A stretch of 64,000 nt of DNA from Toxorhynchites rutilus septentrionalis. Taxonomy: Eukaryota > Arthropoda > Insecta > Diptera > Culicidae. The notes beneath the pieces were generated by a model, which searched no databases, was not told where the DNA came from, and saw only the letters and a program-made list of their open reading frames with translations. The stretch is from the NCBI RefSeq assembly GCF_029784135.1, contig NC_073746.1, positions 3,368,136 through 3,432,135 on the forward strand. Reading direction: 5' to 3'. How positions within the stretch are numbered: position 1 is the stretch's first letter; each line of letters opens with the position of its first letter. The translations under genes and the position numbers were made by a program. This document shows positions 53,866 through 63,889 of the stretch, in pieces.

Positions 53866-53998
53866 TTTATTGAGCTACGATTCCGTATGCCAAATAACAC
53901 GGCTTAAATGTGTTCTGAGAGGTAAGTTTTAAAATACGCGTGATCACAGGGCAATACGGAAGAAATCGGAAGAAGAAAACTCCCCCGACCAACAGGAA
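53866..53998 (-). mobile_element. fragment of the second SINE family
   Basis: AATAACACGGCTTAAATGTG, then GAGAGGTAAG, then AACTCCCCCGACCA on the plus strand match the middle of the SINE at 51.69-51.97 kb (AATAACACGCCTTAAATGTA ... AATCCCCCGGCCAG). Both the tRNA-like head and the GAA tail are missing. Confidence 0.65.
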
Positions 53999-54082
53999 AG
54001 AATAAATTAAAAAAAACGATGTTTCAGCATACGTAGGGAATACAAACAATCGAAAATGATTCTGACTGAAGAGAACGGAGCA

Positions 54083-54695
54083 TATTGGGGTACTGGTGGC
54101 AAAGTGGTCACCTGCTTGTTTGGTAGTATAACTATTGACTATTGACACCGTATTGATAGTTACCTTGAGTTTGAAGGATTTCATGACTTATGAGTCACCC
54201 TGTACTTCAGTGGAGCTGTCGCATGTCAAAGTATAAATAAAAAAATGTCATCTTGGTAGCCATTCGGCCGTAATTTTTGCGTTTCCAAATTAAGGAATTT
54301 CTAGTGAAATTTAGTTTATTTGACCTAATGTTTTTGACAAATCATCAGTTTGGATCAGTCATATTTTGTTCAATTTCAGCGATTATTTCGCATAGAAATT
54401 GCATTGTTGTTTAGGGGCAAAGTGGTCAGTGGAAGATTACTACTGACAATGTTCTGTTTTCAACAGCTAACTTATCACCTTCTGCTCTTTAAATGGTCCC
54501 TTTTGTGGTTTTGACCCAGGAAAAATATGCTACCCTTCCCAAAACCAAGCCTCATTATGAAAAACGTTATGTGTTTCCTACTAGGATTTTGTAAGTATGA
54601 AGTGAGAGCTCATTTCATACACCTACCAACTATTTTAACCCTTTCCGTTCGTATTAAATTTGGGCATGGGTGTCTTACTGGTCGAAATTTATTTT

Positions 54696-54697
<2 letters not shown>
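54083..54697. mobile_element. pogo-like MITE, outer copy, left part
   Basis: After a TA (54083-54084), GGGGTACTGGTGGCAAAGTG begins a segment that matches 55440-55985 for about 500 bases: CACCTGCTTGTTTGGT, GAGTCACCCTGTACTTCAGT, GAGCTGTCGCATGTCAAA and GGGGCAAAGTGGTCA recur in the same order and orientation. The matching right-hand part is probably 56502-56710. The TA microsatellite follows directly at 54698. Confidence 0.6.

Positions 54698-54787
<90 letters not shown>
54698..54787. repeat. (TA)45 microsatellite
   Basis: An uninterrupted TA run of 90 bases. It lies where the outer pogo-like copy ends its similarity to the inner copy, so it may have grown from an AT-rich site within that element. 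The length in an assembly is often unreliable for such runs. Confidence 0.95.
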
Positions 54788-54788
<1 letters not shown>

Positions 54789-54839
54789 TAACTTAACAAT
54801 GTGTTTTAATGTGGTGTTTTTATATTAAATTATATTTTA

Positions 54840-55416
54840 TAATGTATCTTCATGAGAAATTTTTCGAAACTGTCTCCAAGAATAAATCATATGAAGTATA
54901 ATCAATGCATTATTTGATTTTTGTTATCCGTTGAATATGAGACACTTTTGCCATTGATTCAATAAATGAGTAACTGATGCCAGCAATGTGTATCCGAAAG
55001 GATCAGCACTATTCATTTTTAACAAACAAAGATTTTTTTACATGAAATTATTCAGATGACATGAGACACTTATGCAAACAATTATTCTGCTCCTTAAAAA
55101 CAACTACTTCAACATAACTTAAACAAGCAGTTACTCAAATAATGATTTCTGCGCATCCGAAATGATCAGAACTTTTTACTTTAGATTATCAAAGATTTTG
55201 TCGCTTCAGAGACATATGCGATTATTCATGAGACATGAGACATTTATGCAAACAGTAGTTATGATACTTTCGAACAATCTTCCCATCACACCAAAGTGTT
55301 ACAATGGCTAAATTTTACAGTTATGATTTTTGTTCCACATTCCTACCTATGCTTTCGAAGCATTGTGCGTTGTTTTGTGTGAGTGACTGGTTTGTTCGAT
55401 ACCGAGTACCATTATC
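54840..55416. other. spacer between two MITE copies, no gene
   Basis: No gene. The phrase ATGAGACA(C/T)TT(T/A)TGC recurs three times (near 54940, 55060 and 55225) with CCGAAA(G/T)GATCAG(C/A)A near 54997 and 55160, so this stretch is a degenerate tandem repeat of roughly 160 bp. Confidence 0.55.
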
Positions 55417-55418
55417 TA

Positions 55419-56364
55419 GGGGTTGTGGGGGCAAATTGGTCATGGGGGGGCAAAGTGTTCACCTGCTTGTTTGGTGGTATAACTATTGACTATAGATGCC
55501 GTATTAATAGTCACCTTATGTTTGAAGAATTCAATGACTTTTGAGTCACCCTGTACTTCAGTAGAGCTGTCGCATGTCAAAATATAAATAAAAACAGAAA
55601 TTACTCTCTCTATAGCCATTAGGCCGTAGTTCTGTGCACATGGTATCTAAGGAATTTCCCGTGAAATTTAGTTTATACAATCTGATATATTGGACAAATC
55701 ATCAGTTTGGACAACTGTTCGAATATTCTAGGAGAGGTGAACAAACATTTTGTTTAATCTCAGCGATTAATTAGCATAGAAATTACTTTGATGTTTGGGG
55801 GCAAAGTGGTCATAGGTAAATAACAATTTACAATGTTCTGTTTACTGAAGCTGATATAACGCATCACATTCTGCTTTTGAAGAGGATCCTTTTATGACCT
55901 TGACCCTGGATAAATATGCCACTCCAACTAAACCAAGCCTCATTATACGGAACGTTATGTATTTCTTACTACGTTTTTGTATGCATGAGAAAATTTAAAT
56001 TGAGTCTGTAGGTGAATAGGCCAAGTTTATTTCATACATGTACCTACTATATCAAATATTATTTGAACAAATTTGGACGAAAAAACGCTTAAATCTATCC
56101 TATTTAGCTTGATATGAGCGATTGCCCACTTTGCCCCCACTAGGTGACCACTTTACCTCCAAGCAAAAAAAAAGGTCGAATTTTCACCTTTTTTTCTAAT
56201 GATGAAAAGTGTACTATTTTGGATTTTTATAGTAAAAGCCGTTTGCTATCTTGAACAACAATGAGTTGAACTATAATATTCTTCGAGAAACGGGAATTGA
56301 AGAGGTATGTGGACGCTGGAAATGGGCTTATTCCATAGGGTGACCACTATGCCCACACTTCCCC
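55419..56364. mobile_element. pogo-like MITE, inner copy
   Basis: Left end GGGGTTGTGGGGGCAAATTG, right end complement GGGGAAGTGTGGGCATAGTG; TGGTCA follows on both sides. TA flanks both ends (55417-55418 and 56365-56366). The interior repeats GGGGCAAAGTGGTCA (near 55797) and its complement (near 56130). No protein. Its left half matches 54083-54600 and its right half resembles 56502-56710, so this 946-bp copy appears to have inserted into or next to a relative. Confidence 0.7.
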
Positions 56365-56501
56365 TATTACTCATAGGAGCACCGTATTGATTCGTGAACA
56401 GGAAAAGCATAAACTGATACTTGGTTGAGTAAAATATAAGGTTAGCATGGTTTCTTGCTGTGGTGACTGAGAGCAGACAAGCGACCACAAAGAGTTAATA
56501 A

Positions 56502-56710
56502 TGATTGGAACAAATTTATGCAACAAAACACGCGTAAATCAATCCTTTCTAGCATGTGACCAGCATGTGACCACACCACACAAAGGTGACCACTTTACCT
56601 CCTCACTGAAAAAAAAGTTCGATTTTTCAATTTTTTTTTCTAAAAATGACTATTTTCAATTTGCATAATAAAAAACGCTTGCTATCTTGACAACAATAAG
56701 TTTAGGATAA
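56502..56710. mobile_element. pogo-like MITE, outer copy, right part (candidate)
   Basis: GGAACAAATTTATGCAACAA, then CGTAAATCAATCC, then GGTGACCACTTTACCTCC, then GCTTGCTATCTTGA-CAACAA resemble 56065-56280 in the inner copy in the same order. A terminal repeat is not clear. Confidence 0.5.
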
Positions 56711-57859
56711 ACTCCTGGACAAGAATTTTATATCGATCTGAATACTACAAAATATTAAAAAAGTTTCAAAAAAACCAAAACAGTTCCTCGTTTGACAAGC
56801 AATTTTTATCTAAGCTTTTTACTTTTTGGCAGATTCGTATAAATCGATTCATTTTGGCAATTTCTTTAAAGATGAGTCTCATGAGTGACATGAAGTAAAC
56901 TATACTTGAAATGGATACGAAATGGAATTATTCCAAGGGAAGAAGTTTCCCTAGCAACCACCAATTTTCTCATGCAAAAACTAAAATCAGGAAATTCTCT
57001 GAGAAAATTTTCACTCCTAGGAACTTGTTGTGAAACGAATATTATTTATCAAGACCCTATCACAAAATAGGCATACAGGTCTGTAAGGAAAAAAGGTCCC
57101 TATATGGAAGCACTGACAGTAGTTGTTCACCATGTGGCTGTTACTTGTTATTTTGATGATTTTTCTCTTCCACAAAACACGTACGAAAATGAGGAACCGA
57201 GCCGAGGCTATTTTTCTGTTTCTGTAGATCTCCGGAACAAATATTCAAATATATAAATTTCATGCCGCATCGTATTGTTTTCTCAACATCAAAAGCGGAA
57301 AACTTACACCGAACATCACATATTGAAAAACCGAACCGACTATCAAAGGAATATTTTCCGCACCGTTGCGTTGTCTCCGGTCATGATGCCCTTGTGTGGC
57401 ACTGCTTCAAGTGTGCGTGCGCGTGTGTGTATGTGTTTTTATCCGAAAGGCTTTAGCATCCAGACTGGGAAGGATCAATACCCCTTCTGTGAGAGTGCTA
57501 CTTGCGGCGAAATTCAATATAAAATGCTAAATTTTATTTCGGGTGAAGCTTAATAAAATCATAGCAGCACACTTTATTGGTGTCGGTATCGGAAAGCACA
57601 CTTTCTCGTAAGCATACTCCCACTCCACTTCTCGTAGCAGCCAAGCAGCCAGTGAGATGGCCTTCTCCGGATGGAATTTCATCTGGCGGTCGGTGCGAGC
57701 TGTGTGAGCTTTGCTATGTGGAACGTCTATTGAAACTCCGAATCGCCACATTTATTCCGAACTATTTTATGATGATGCTGGGGAACGGGATTGAATACTG
57801 GTTTAATATCAGCGGTAGATTGTGTACCAATTGAGCGAGCGTATTGCTATGGTTAACCT
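56711..57859. other. no supported gene
   Basis: Open stretches near 57262-57553 and 57577-57834 overlap minus-strand ones and have no recognisable domain. A short GTGTGCGTGCGCGTGTGTGT-like purine/pyrimidine alternation lies at 57410-57431, capable of Z-DNA in principle. Nothing else. Confidence 0.4.
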
Positions 57860-58165
57860 CTAATAAAGGTGGTTGTTTTCGGGGCTCGGGAACACGTTAA
57901 CGCTCACCATTCTTATTCGAAATGTTGTGCGGATCCTAGGCACGGATTGAAACAAGAATTGTGATATTCCTAGAAATTTTGCTGCATTTTCCTGGGAATA
58001 ATCCATGAATTTTTCGTAGATATGAATCCGTGCGGCGTTTTCTACTGTTTTAGATTCTGGGGAAGAGATGTTTTGAAAAATAGAAAAATGATGACAGATA
58101 TAAACATTCATTTCCGTTGTTGCGTTGTCGAAACCGAAAAACATTAGCAGTGCGAACGAAAACAT
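57860..58165 (-). pseudogene. candidate Tc1/mariner-type HTH fragment
   Basis: A 101-codon minus-strand stretch contains ARIHIYEKFMDYSQENAAKF followed by LGISQFLFQSVPRIRTTFR. This has the spacing of the first helix-turn-helix of a Tc1/mariner-superfamily transposase (length-variable helix, then AxxLGIS, then a helix ending RxxxTF). Nothing catalytic follows. I rate it as a possible relic only. Confidence 0.35.
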
Positions 58166-58243
58166 ATTGTGTTAGTTATACAATTGGACCGATTGAAATG
58201 TGAAATTCGAGAGAATGCATAATTGCATAACAGAATTAAATTG

Positions 58244-58398
58244 AACATGTGTGTATGTACCAAAATTCACAATCATTAACATTCAAGCTCGACAGTGTAC
58301 TTCTTCGACTGTCAATTAGTGGGATTTAAATTGCAAATTAGTGTATGAAACTTGAATGGTGATGGTTGTGAATTTTGGCACATACACCCATACATGTG
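58244..58398. repeat. imperfect palindrome, ~45-bp arms
   Basis: Left arm 58244-58287 (ACATGTGTGTATGTACCAAA, then ATTCACAATCATTAACATTC) pairs with the right arm 58351-58398 (GAATGGTGATGGTTGTGAAT, then TTTGGCACATACACCCATAC) with few mismatches. The 63-base loop has a smaller hairpin (GACAGT ... ACTGTC). Could be a small MITE or a transcribed hairpin. Confidence 0.8.
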
Positions 58399-58565
58399 GA
58401 ATACAGTGGATTCATTTCGATTGGAACATTGACAAACTAGAAGAGATTGAAGATTCCAAATTTAAAAGTTAAAAAGTTAAAAGTTGAAAATGTGGATGAA
58501 AATAACAGTCTCGTTTCTCAAGTGGAGAATACATTTACTTCCGCATTTTTTCAACAAAATAAGGG

Positions 58566-58964
58566 TTGAACATTTGCAAAAACAGAAATGAAACTACTTA
58601 TCGACAAAAAAGCCAAGCTGATGTGAAAAAAGTTGCTCCACATGCAGTCGATGGTTCCCCCTCAACACTCACAAATTTTCACGGTTTATTGAATAATAAT
58701 GCAACTTATTCGTTCGCGGGTATAACTTTCTCCAGTGTTAATCAATGCAAACGGGCAACCGAAAAGCCAGCCGAACTTCTGTTTGTGGAACCTTTTCCTC
58801 CTGCATCTCTGCGTGTACACTTCACCGAACTTGGAAATATCATTTCCGTTGCCCGTTTACCTCCATTTTTTTCCGAGAATGGGGAAACACGGAATAACTT
58901 GAACGCCGGAACAATTGAACGCGTTGAATCGGTAAAGCATGTCTTGTTGAATTTGCCCTTCTGA
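58566..58964 (+). other. open stretch of 132 codons, not recognised
   Basis: No domain, repeat or signal peptide is visible in this open stretch, and the opposite strand is open across 58742-58978. I do not support it as a gene; it is recorded because no mobile element explains it. Confidence 0.2.
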
Positions 58965-58992
58965 CATCGTAAATGCACTAAATATATTATAT

Positions 58993-59695
58993 ACTAGCTA
59001 ACCCGGCAAACTTCGTACCGCCCAAAATAGATTTTTTTATTTGAATACTTTCAAACATCCACGTTTTCTTACTAAGTGAACGTTAGTGATTCCAATCACT
59101 GAACTTTTCATTGATTGATTACCCTTTGACCCTCTACAATTTCCTTTTACTATAAATTGTCTAGTACTTCTACAAAAAATCGTCCTTATAATATAAAAAT
59201 ATTTTCAGACACAATTCTCGTTCAAGATTCTTCAAGCATTTGGAAATAACATGCGTCTCCGTTGCATGGAACACATGTTTGATACAGAGAATATTACAAA
59301 ATAAAGTCAGCTTAAATCGGACCATTCCTTCCTCGGGAATGTGCCCTAGCATTTGGCCTTCCATTTTTGTTTATATAGATAGAAGATATGGGAATGCGTT
59401 ATTTCGCTTGAAAATCCATTTCCGCTTCGAACAAAGATCAATTTCGATAGCGCAAATATCGAATGGACTAACAACGCTTATTATGATGCAATTTTCGAAC
59501 ATGTGGGAATCCAATTTTCCGAATGTTCCGACCTTCCTTCAGGATTTTCCGAAAATTTTCCGATTTTTCTCTCCACTAGATTGATCTACGGGAAGAGACG
59601 AATACAACAAAATACAGGAGGCTAAAATAAGACCATCCCTTCTTCGGTTTTCCGCTTACCAACAGATTTTGCCTTACATTTTTATTCATATAGAT
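58993..59695 (+). repeat. dispersed repeat, two linked units ending TTTATATAGAT
   Basis: Starts CTAGCTAACCCGGCAAACTT, matching the inverted copy at 24780-25095. A first unit ends GGCCTTCCATTTTTGTTTAT and ATAGAT near 59380; a second ends TTGCCTTACATTTTTATTCA and TATAGATT at 59695. The two units share the CGGACCATTCC/AGACCATCCCTTC and CATTTTTNTTNATATAGAT blocks, so they look like tandem relatives. The second unit is shared with 15935-16133. No coding capacity. Confidence 0.7.
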
Positions 59696-60045
59696 TTTCT
59701 ATTACGTTCCATTGAGCGGTGTGAATTTGCGTTCAACGAAAAATTCGAATCTTCAGTACTTTTTTGGTAGAGTTCACGTCTAGAAAAAGCACCGTTTTCC
59801 AAAAAAAAACATGACTATACGAGCGATATTTTTGGGATATGATGAAAAATCACTGCAAAAAAGTTATACAGGTCGAACTCGTTTATATACAGATTCGATT
59901 AAATATGATTCAATTATATATGATTTGATTATATACAATATTAGACTCGATTACATACAGTTCGATTTTTTTTTATATTTGGAATATTACTTATTTCGAT
60001 AAAATGAAATGGATCAACGTTAAAGTGAATGTTAATTGGCTATTA

Positions 60046-61343
60046 AAGGGTGTGTCACATCAAATTGCATCACGGAAAAAACGCTGTAGAAATTAAATTT
60101 TTAGGAATTATATCTTCAGCTTTCGCTTATAATCAGATAAGAGTGTATAGATCACGTTGGCCATGTTTCACTGTCAATTTTTCGTAAATTTGGAAAAATG
60201 TTGTCGAACGAAAAAGAGCGTCGTGAATTAATCCTGTGCACTCATTTCGAGAATCCGGAGTTGTTACATCGGGACATCGGTAAGATGCTGGGAATCGTCC
60301 AATCCACGGTCAGCAGAGTACTAAAACGATACTTCGAGAACCTAACCATCGACCGGAAGGTGAAGAACGGCAAAAATAGATGCTTCGTCAGTGAAAAAGA
60401 TCACAAGCGCGTAGTTAAGCAGTTTAGACGTGATCCGAGAAGTTCGGTCCGGGATGTCGCCAATAAGCTGAATTTGTCAAGTTCATTCGTCCAGCGGACC
60501 AAGCAGCGGGAGGGCCTGCGTACATACAAGGTTCAGAAGGCTCCTAACCGCGACGAAAGGCAAAACATGGTGGGGAAGACGCGAGCCCGGAAGCTGTACA
60601 CCGAAATGCTGACGAAGCCGCATTGCCTGGTAATGGACGACGAAACCTACGTCAAAGCGGACTTTCGTCAGCTGCCGGGCCTGTTGTTCTTCTCCGCAGA
60701 GGACAAATTCAGCGTTCCGGAGGAGGTTCGCAAGCAGAAACTATCCAAGTTTGCCAAAAAGTACATGGTGTGGCAAGCGATCTGCTCTTGCGGAAAGCGG
60801 AGCGCCCCCTTGGTGATGACCGGCACGGTAAACGGGCAGGTTTACCTTAAGGAGTGCCTACAAAAGCGTTTACTACCACTATTGAAGCAGCACGAGGGCC
60901 CGACCATCTTCTGGCCGGATCTCGCTTCGTGCCACTATCCAAAGGACGTGTTGGAGTGGTACGAAGCCAACGGGGTCACCTTCGTGCCAAAGGAAATGAA
61001 CCCGCCCAACGCGCCGGAGCTTCGCCCAATAGAGAAATATTGGGCGATTATGGAGCAGGACCTCCGGAAGAACCCAAAAGTTGTCAAATCGGAGGCGGAC
61101 TTCAAGAGAAAATGGATTTCTGTTCAAAAAAAACTACAACCTGACGTTGTACAGAACCTTATGGACGGGGTAGAGAGGAAGGTACGAGCATACGGGCTTG
61201 GGCTCGAAGTATGAATAAAAAGAAAATGCCAAAAGTTGTTTAATAGTTTTTATTTTACTGTCTAAAATTTTCAAAAGGATCGGTCTACTGGGCGAATTTC
61301 TACAGCGTTTTTTCCGTGATGCAATTTGATGTGACACACCCTT
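60046..61343 (+). mobile_element. ITmD37E-type Tc1/mariner element, copy B, structurally intact
   Basis: A 49-bp terminal inverted repeat appears perfect (begins AAGGGTGTGTCACATCAAAT, ends GCTGTAGAAATT). TA flanks both ends (60044-60045 and 61344-61345). The 1298-bp element has a short leader, one intact transposase gene and a 3' segment with AATAAA at 61214-61219 immediately after the stop. Nearly identical to copy A at 44030 apart from that copy's ~70-bp deletion. All parts known to be needed for transposition are visible. Confidence 0.95.
60198..61214 (+). CDS. ITmD37E transposase, full length
   Basis: 338 residues from MLSNEKERRELILCTHFENP. Residues about 5-45 and 65-110 form two helix-turn-helix motifs (LHRDIGKMLGIVQSTVSRVL; SSVRDVANKLNLSSSFVQRT) that should bind the terminal repeats. 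The catalytic domain holds the first Asp in VMDDETYVKADF (about 147), the second in TIFWPDLASCHY (about 243), and the Glu in LRPIEKYW (about 281); 37 residues separate the second Asp and the Glu, the DD37E spacing of the mosquito family. Copy A starts MS rather than ML. No stop or frameshift. Nuclear enzyme, cut-and-paste at TA (family knowledge). Activity is inferred, not shown. Confidence 0.93.
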   Translation: MLSNEKERRELILCTHFENPELLHRDIGKMLGIVQSTVSRVLKRYFENLTIDRKVKNGKNRCFVSEKDHKRVVKQFRRDPRSSVRDVANKLNLSSSFVQRTKQREGLRTYKVQKAPNRDERQNMVGKTRARKLYTEMLTKPHCLVMDDETYVKADFRQLPGLLFFSAEDKFSVPEEVRKQKLSKFAKKYMVWQAICSCGKRSAPLVMTGTVNGQVYLKECLQKRLLPLLKQHEGPTIFWPDLASCHYPKDVLEWYEANGVTFVPKEMNPPNAPELRPIEKYWAIMEQDLRKNPKVVKSEADFKRKWISVQKKLQPDVVQNLMDGVERKVRAYGLGLEV

Positions 61344-61345
61344 TA

Positions 61346-61802
61346 CAAGTACATTGAAGTAAAAGTCGTGATTTCGGTAGATTCTAGTTGAAGATTCCCC
61401 TGAAATTGTTTGATATTACGGCGAAATTTTCAAAGATAGAAATTGGGTGTCAAAGAACAAATTGTAGAACGGCTGGAGAGCTACAATTTGGTTGATAGAA
61501 ATATTCATGTGACACCTTAAAAACCACAAACTTTGAAGTTTTTCACTCCTAAAATGTTACTTAAATCCACTAATTTGAAAGTTTCATAACTGTATCCTGT
61601 ATAAAGTTTACTTATCTTTAAAATGGAAGCAACAGAATTGTCCTACGTACCGTAATTTTTGAATTATAGCCAGTTTAAGACAAACAGGACCCGAAGCAGA
61701 GAAAAAGTTAAATAACTCTGTCATGATTGGAACTCGAATAGGAAGGATTTTTATCGTTAAATATGATCTTCTATCACATCCTGAAATAATAACGATTTTT
61801 TA
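61346..61802. other. no feature seen
   Basis: AT-rich sequence between two DNA transposons with no ORF, terminal repeat or known repeat recognised. Confidence 0.5.
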
Positions 61803-61804
61803 TA

Positions 61805-62609
61805 TTAAGTTGGGGAAAAAGTTATTTTCTCGTTGACTGGCTCAGTGATCAATATCTTGCGTAATATCGATCATACAATTTCAAGTCTAGGCTCATTATA
61901 AAAATGGCATTTCACACTAAAATCTGCTGTTGTTTTTTGTTTGTTCCATTCAGTTGTAAGTTACAGGGTGTTAACAATGGAGATCAACAAAGAGAAAATA
62001 CGGTACATTTTACACTTTTTATTTTATAAATGCGAAAATGTAAGCCAGGCCGCTGAAATTGTGATTGATGTTTATGGTGCCGATACTGCAACAGTGAAAT
62101 ACGTGCAATTTAATTTATTTTCGAAAACATTTTTAATTTTTTTAAATTTTTTTTAATTTTTTTTTTCACTGCAATGCTCCAAATTATGATCTATACTGCC
62201 AACAAATGGACTGTTTGAAGCTAGCAATTGGCCAAAAACATTCAGTATTGGCCAACAGAAGAGGTGTTGTGTTCCATCAGAACAATGCAAGGCCACAAAA
62301 TTCCGAGAGCTTGAGTGGGATGTAGCTCGGACCTGGCACCAAACGATTATTACTTTTTTCTCGCATTGGAAAATTTCCAGAGTGATAAGAAATTGGGATC
62401 AAGAGAAGATAGTAAAAATATATTGCTATGGTTTTTCGTTAATAAGGGCCAAGACATCTATGATAGATACATTATGAAGCTACCTTAAGAATGGCAAGAA
62501 ATTTCCAACAAAACGGTGGATATTTGACCCAAATCGGACAATCCGAAGCATATTAAAAATAGTTTTGAATTTCACCTAAAAATAATGAATTACTTTTTCC
62601 CCAACCTGA
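61805..62609 (+). mobile_element. mariner deletion derivative, copy 2, both ends present
   Basis: Ends: TTAAGTTGGGGAAAAAGTTA on the left and the complement TCAGGTTGGGGAAAAAGTAA on the right; TA flanks both (61803-61804 and 62610-62611). The transposase starts MEINKEKIRYILHFLFYKCE at 61978, continues to YVQFNLFS, then jumps over the middle to remains of the C-terminal half (RRGVVFHQNNARP-like at about 62255-62300, TQIGQSEAY at about 62530-62554). About 500 bp of the typical 1.3-kb mariner are missing, with the same break as in the copy at 30985. The catalytic Asp in the HQDN block reads Asn here (AACAAT). Confidence 0.85.
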
Positions 62610-62890
62610 TATGAGAAAGGTATTTTATGACTTTAATGGGATGAGTCAAAAACTAAATTCTTCTTTTGTAATCGAAATACGAAAATTTTTTGGATAAAAA
62701 ACAAATGAAAAAAATATTTTTTTTTGTCTCGATTACATGCAGCAGTGGTGGCCATGACGCGGGCTGCTTCAGGGTTTTTTATCATGTCGCGGGTCGCAAT
62801 GATTTTTTCCCCTGCTGTTTATGATAAAATGTAAAAAAAAAGATAGAGTAAAGAATTTAAATTATAAACTTTTCGATTTTATTTAATTAT

Positions 62891-63001
62891 TTTTTACCTG
62901 TATTATAATGACTCTCAACTCATTTTGGCTGGTTCGTCACTTTTACTTCCATTTTTGGAAGAATGTCGGGAGTGAGAATTGAACTCGTGAATCGCCTCCA
63001 T
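62891..63001 (-). mobile_element. tRNA-derived SINE, copy 2, deleted head
   Basis: Plus strand TGGCTGGTTCGTCACTTTT, then GGAAGAATGTCGGGAGTGAG and AATTGAACTCGTGA match copy 1. About 40 bases covering the A-box are missing between CTCGTGA and ATCGCCTCC. The tail (TTTTTACCTGTATTATAATG complement) lies at 62891. Without an A-box it could not be transcribed by pol III. Confidence 0.8.
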
Positions 63002-63340
63002 ATCCCGATTTTATAATATGAAGACTTATAATGTTTATGTATATCCGTAATTGGCGTACCTTAATCTGTTCGCCCTTGCTCCGTATGTCTGTGATATGAG
63101 GGGGAAGTAAATAAAAACAAAAACAAAAAAACAGATAAAACCAGTAGTGCGAATACGTTGTGAACACAAATTTAATTTTATCAGTGAGATAGTATCGGAA
63201 AAGGGCGGGCATATATTCGAGTAAAATTCGAATGAAAATTAATTTATATATCTATTTTTTTGAAAACATATTAAAGCAGTTCTTTCAATTACGTTTCAAA
63301 GTTCTGTGACGACAAAAGGTTCGTTCCTCCATTGAGTAAC

Positions 63341-63426
63341 CTGAAATAGAAATAAAATTTGAAGTTAATTAACGAACGAAATTGTAAGTAAATAATCATG
63401 CAATTGATAATTAGGATGATACTTAC
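63341..63426 (-). other. intron-like segment, 86 bp
   Basis: On the minus strand, ACACAG|GTAAGTAT at 63431-63419 is a near-consensus donor and TTATTTCTATTTCAG|GTT ending at 63341 a near-consensus acceptor with a pyrimidine tract. Joining the flanks keeps short frames open on each side. The size suits an insect short intron. No flanking exon can be identified with a protein, so the call is tentative. Confidence 0.3.
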
Positions 63427-63738
63427 CTGTGTAATATTGAACAGGAACAGCAGGAAAAGCCGACGAATAATAAACAAATTCGTGGACAGTATTAAACGGT
63501 TGTAGCGTGCAAGAGAGTAAAGTGGACTAATTCTTGTAAGTTTAAGTGCTGGAATTTATTGAATTTGTAAACTAATAAAAATAATTATTGCAGTTTGAGC
63601 TGCCACAAATCACAGGCTGCTACAAAAATTTAGTTCAATATCCGAACATATAATATGATCACGGGTAAATTGGGCGTTCTTTCTGTCATTAAAAAAGTTA
63701 TTACAATATTCATTAATGTATTTCAAAATAGAAAAAGT

Positions 63739-63889
63739 GGAGGCGATCTGGCGTATTGGTAACATCCATGCCTCTGACGCTAAAGGTCACGAGTTCAATT
63801 CTAACTCCTGACATTCTTCCAAAAATGGAATTAAAAGTGACAAACCAGCCAAATGAGTTGAAAGTCACTATAACACATGAAAAACAAAT
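63739..63889 (+). mobile_element. tRNA-derived SINE, copy 3
   Basis: Begins GGAGGCGATCTGGCGTATTG (A-box TGGCGTATTGG), then GTCACGAGTTCAATTC (B-box-like), then GACATTCTTCCAAAAATGGA, CAAACCAGCCAAATGAGTTG and an A-rich tail (ACACATGAAAAACAAATA). Full length and closest to copy 1. Confidence 0.85.

Noticed and set aside
54698..54787. TA run as an AT-rich replication or regulatory element
   Set aside because: It is a plain dinucleotide microsatellite with no adjoining motif that supports a function.
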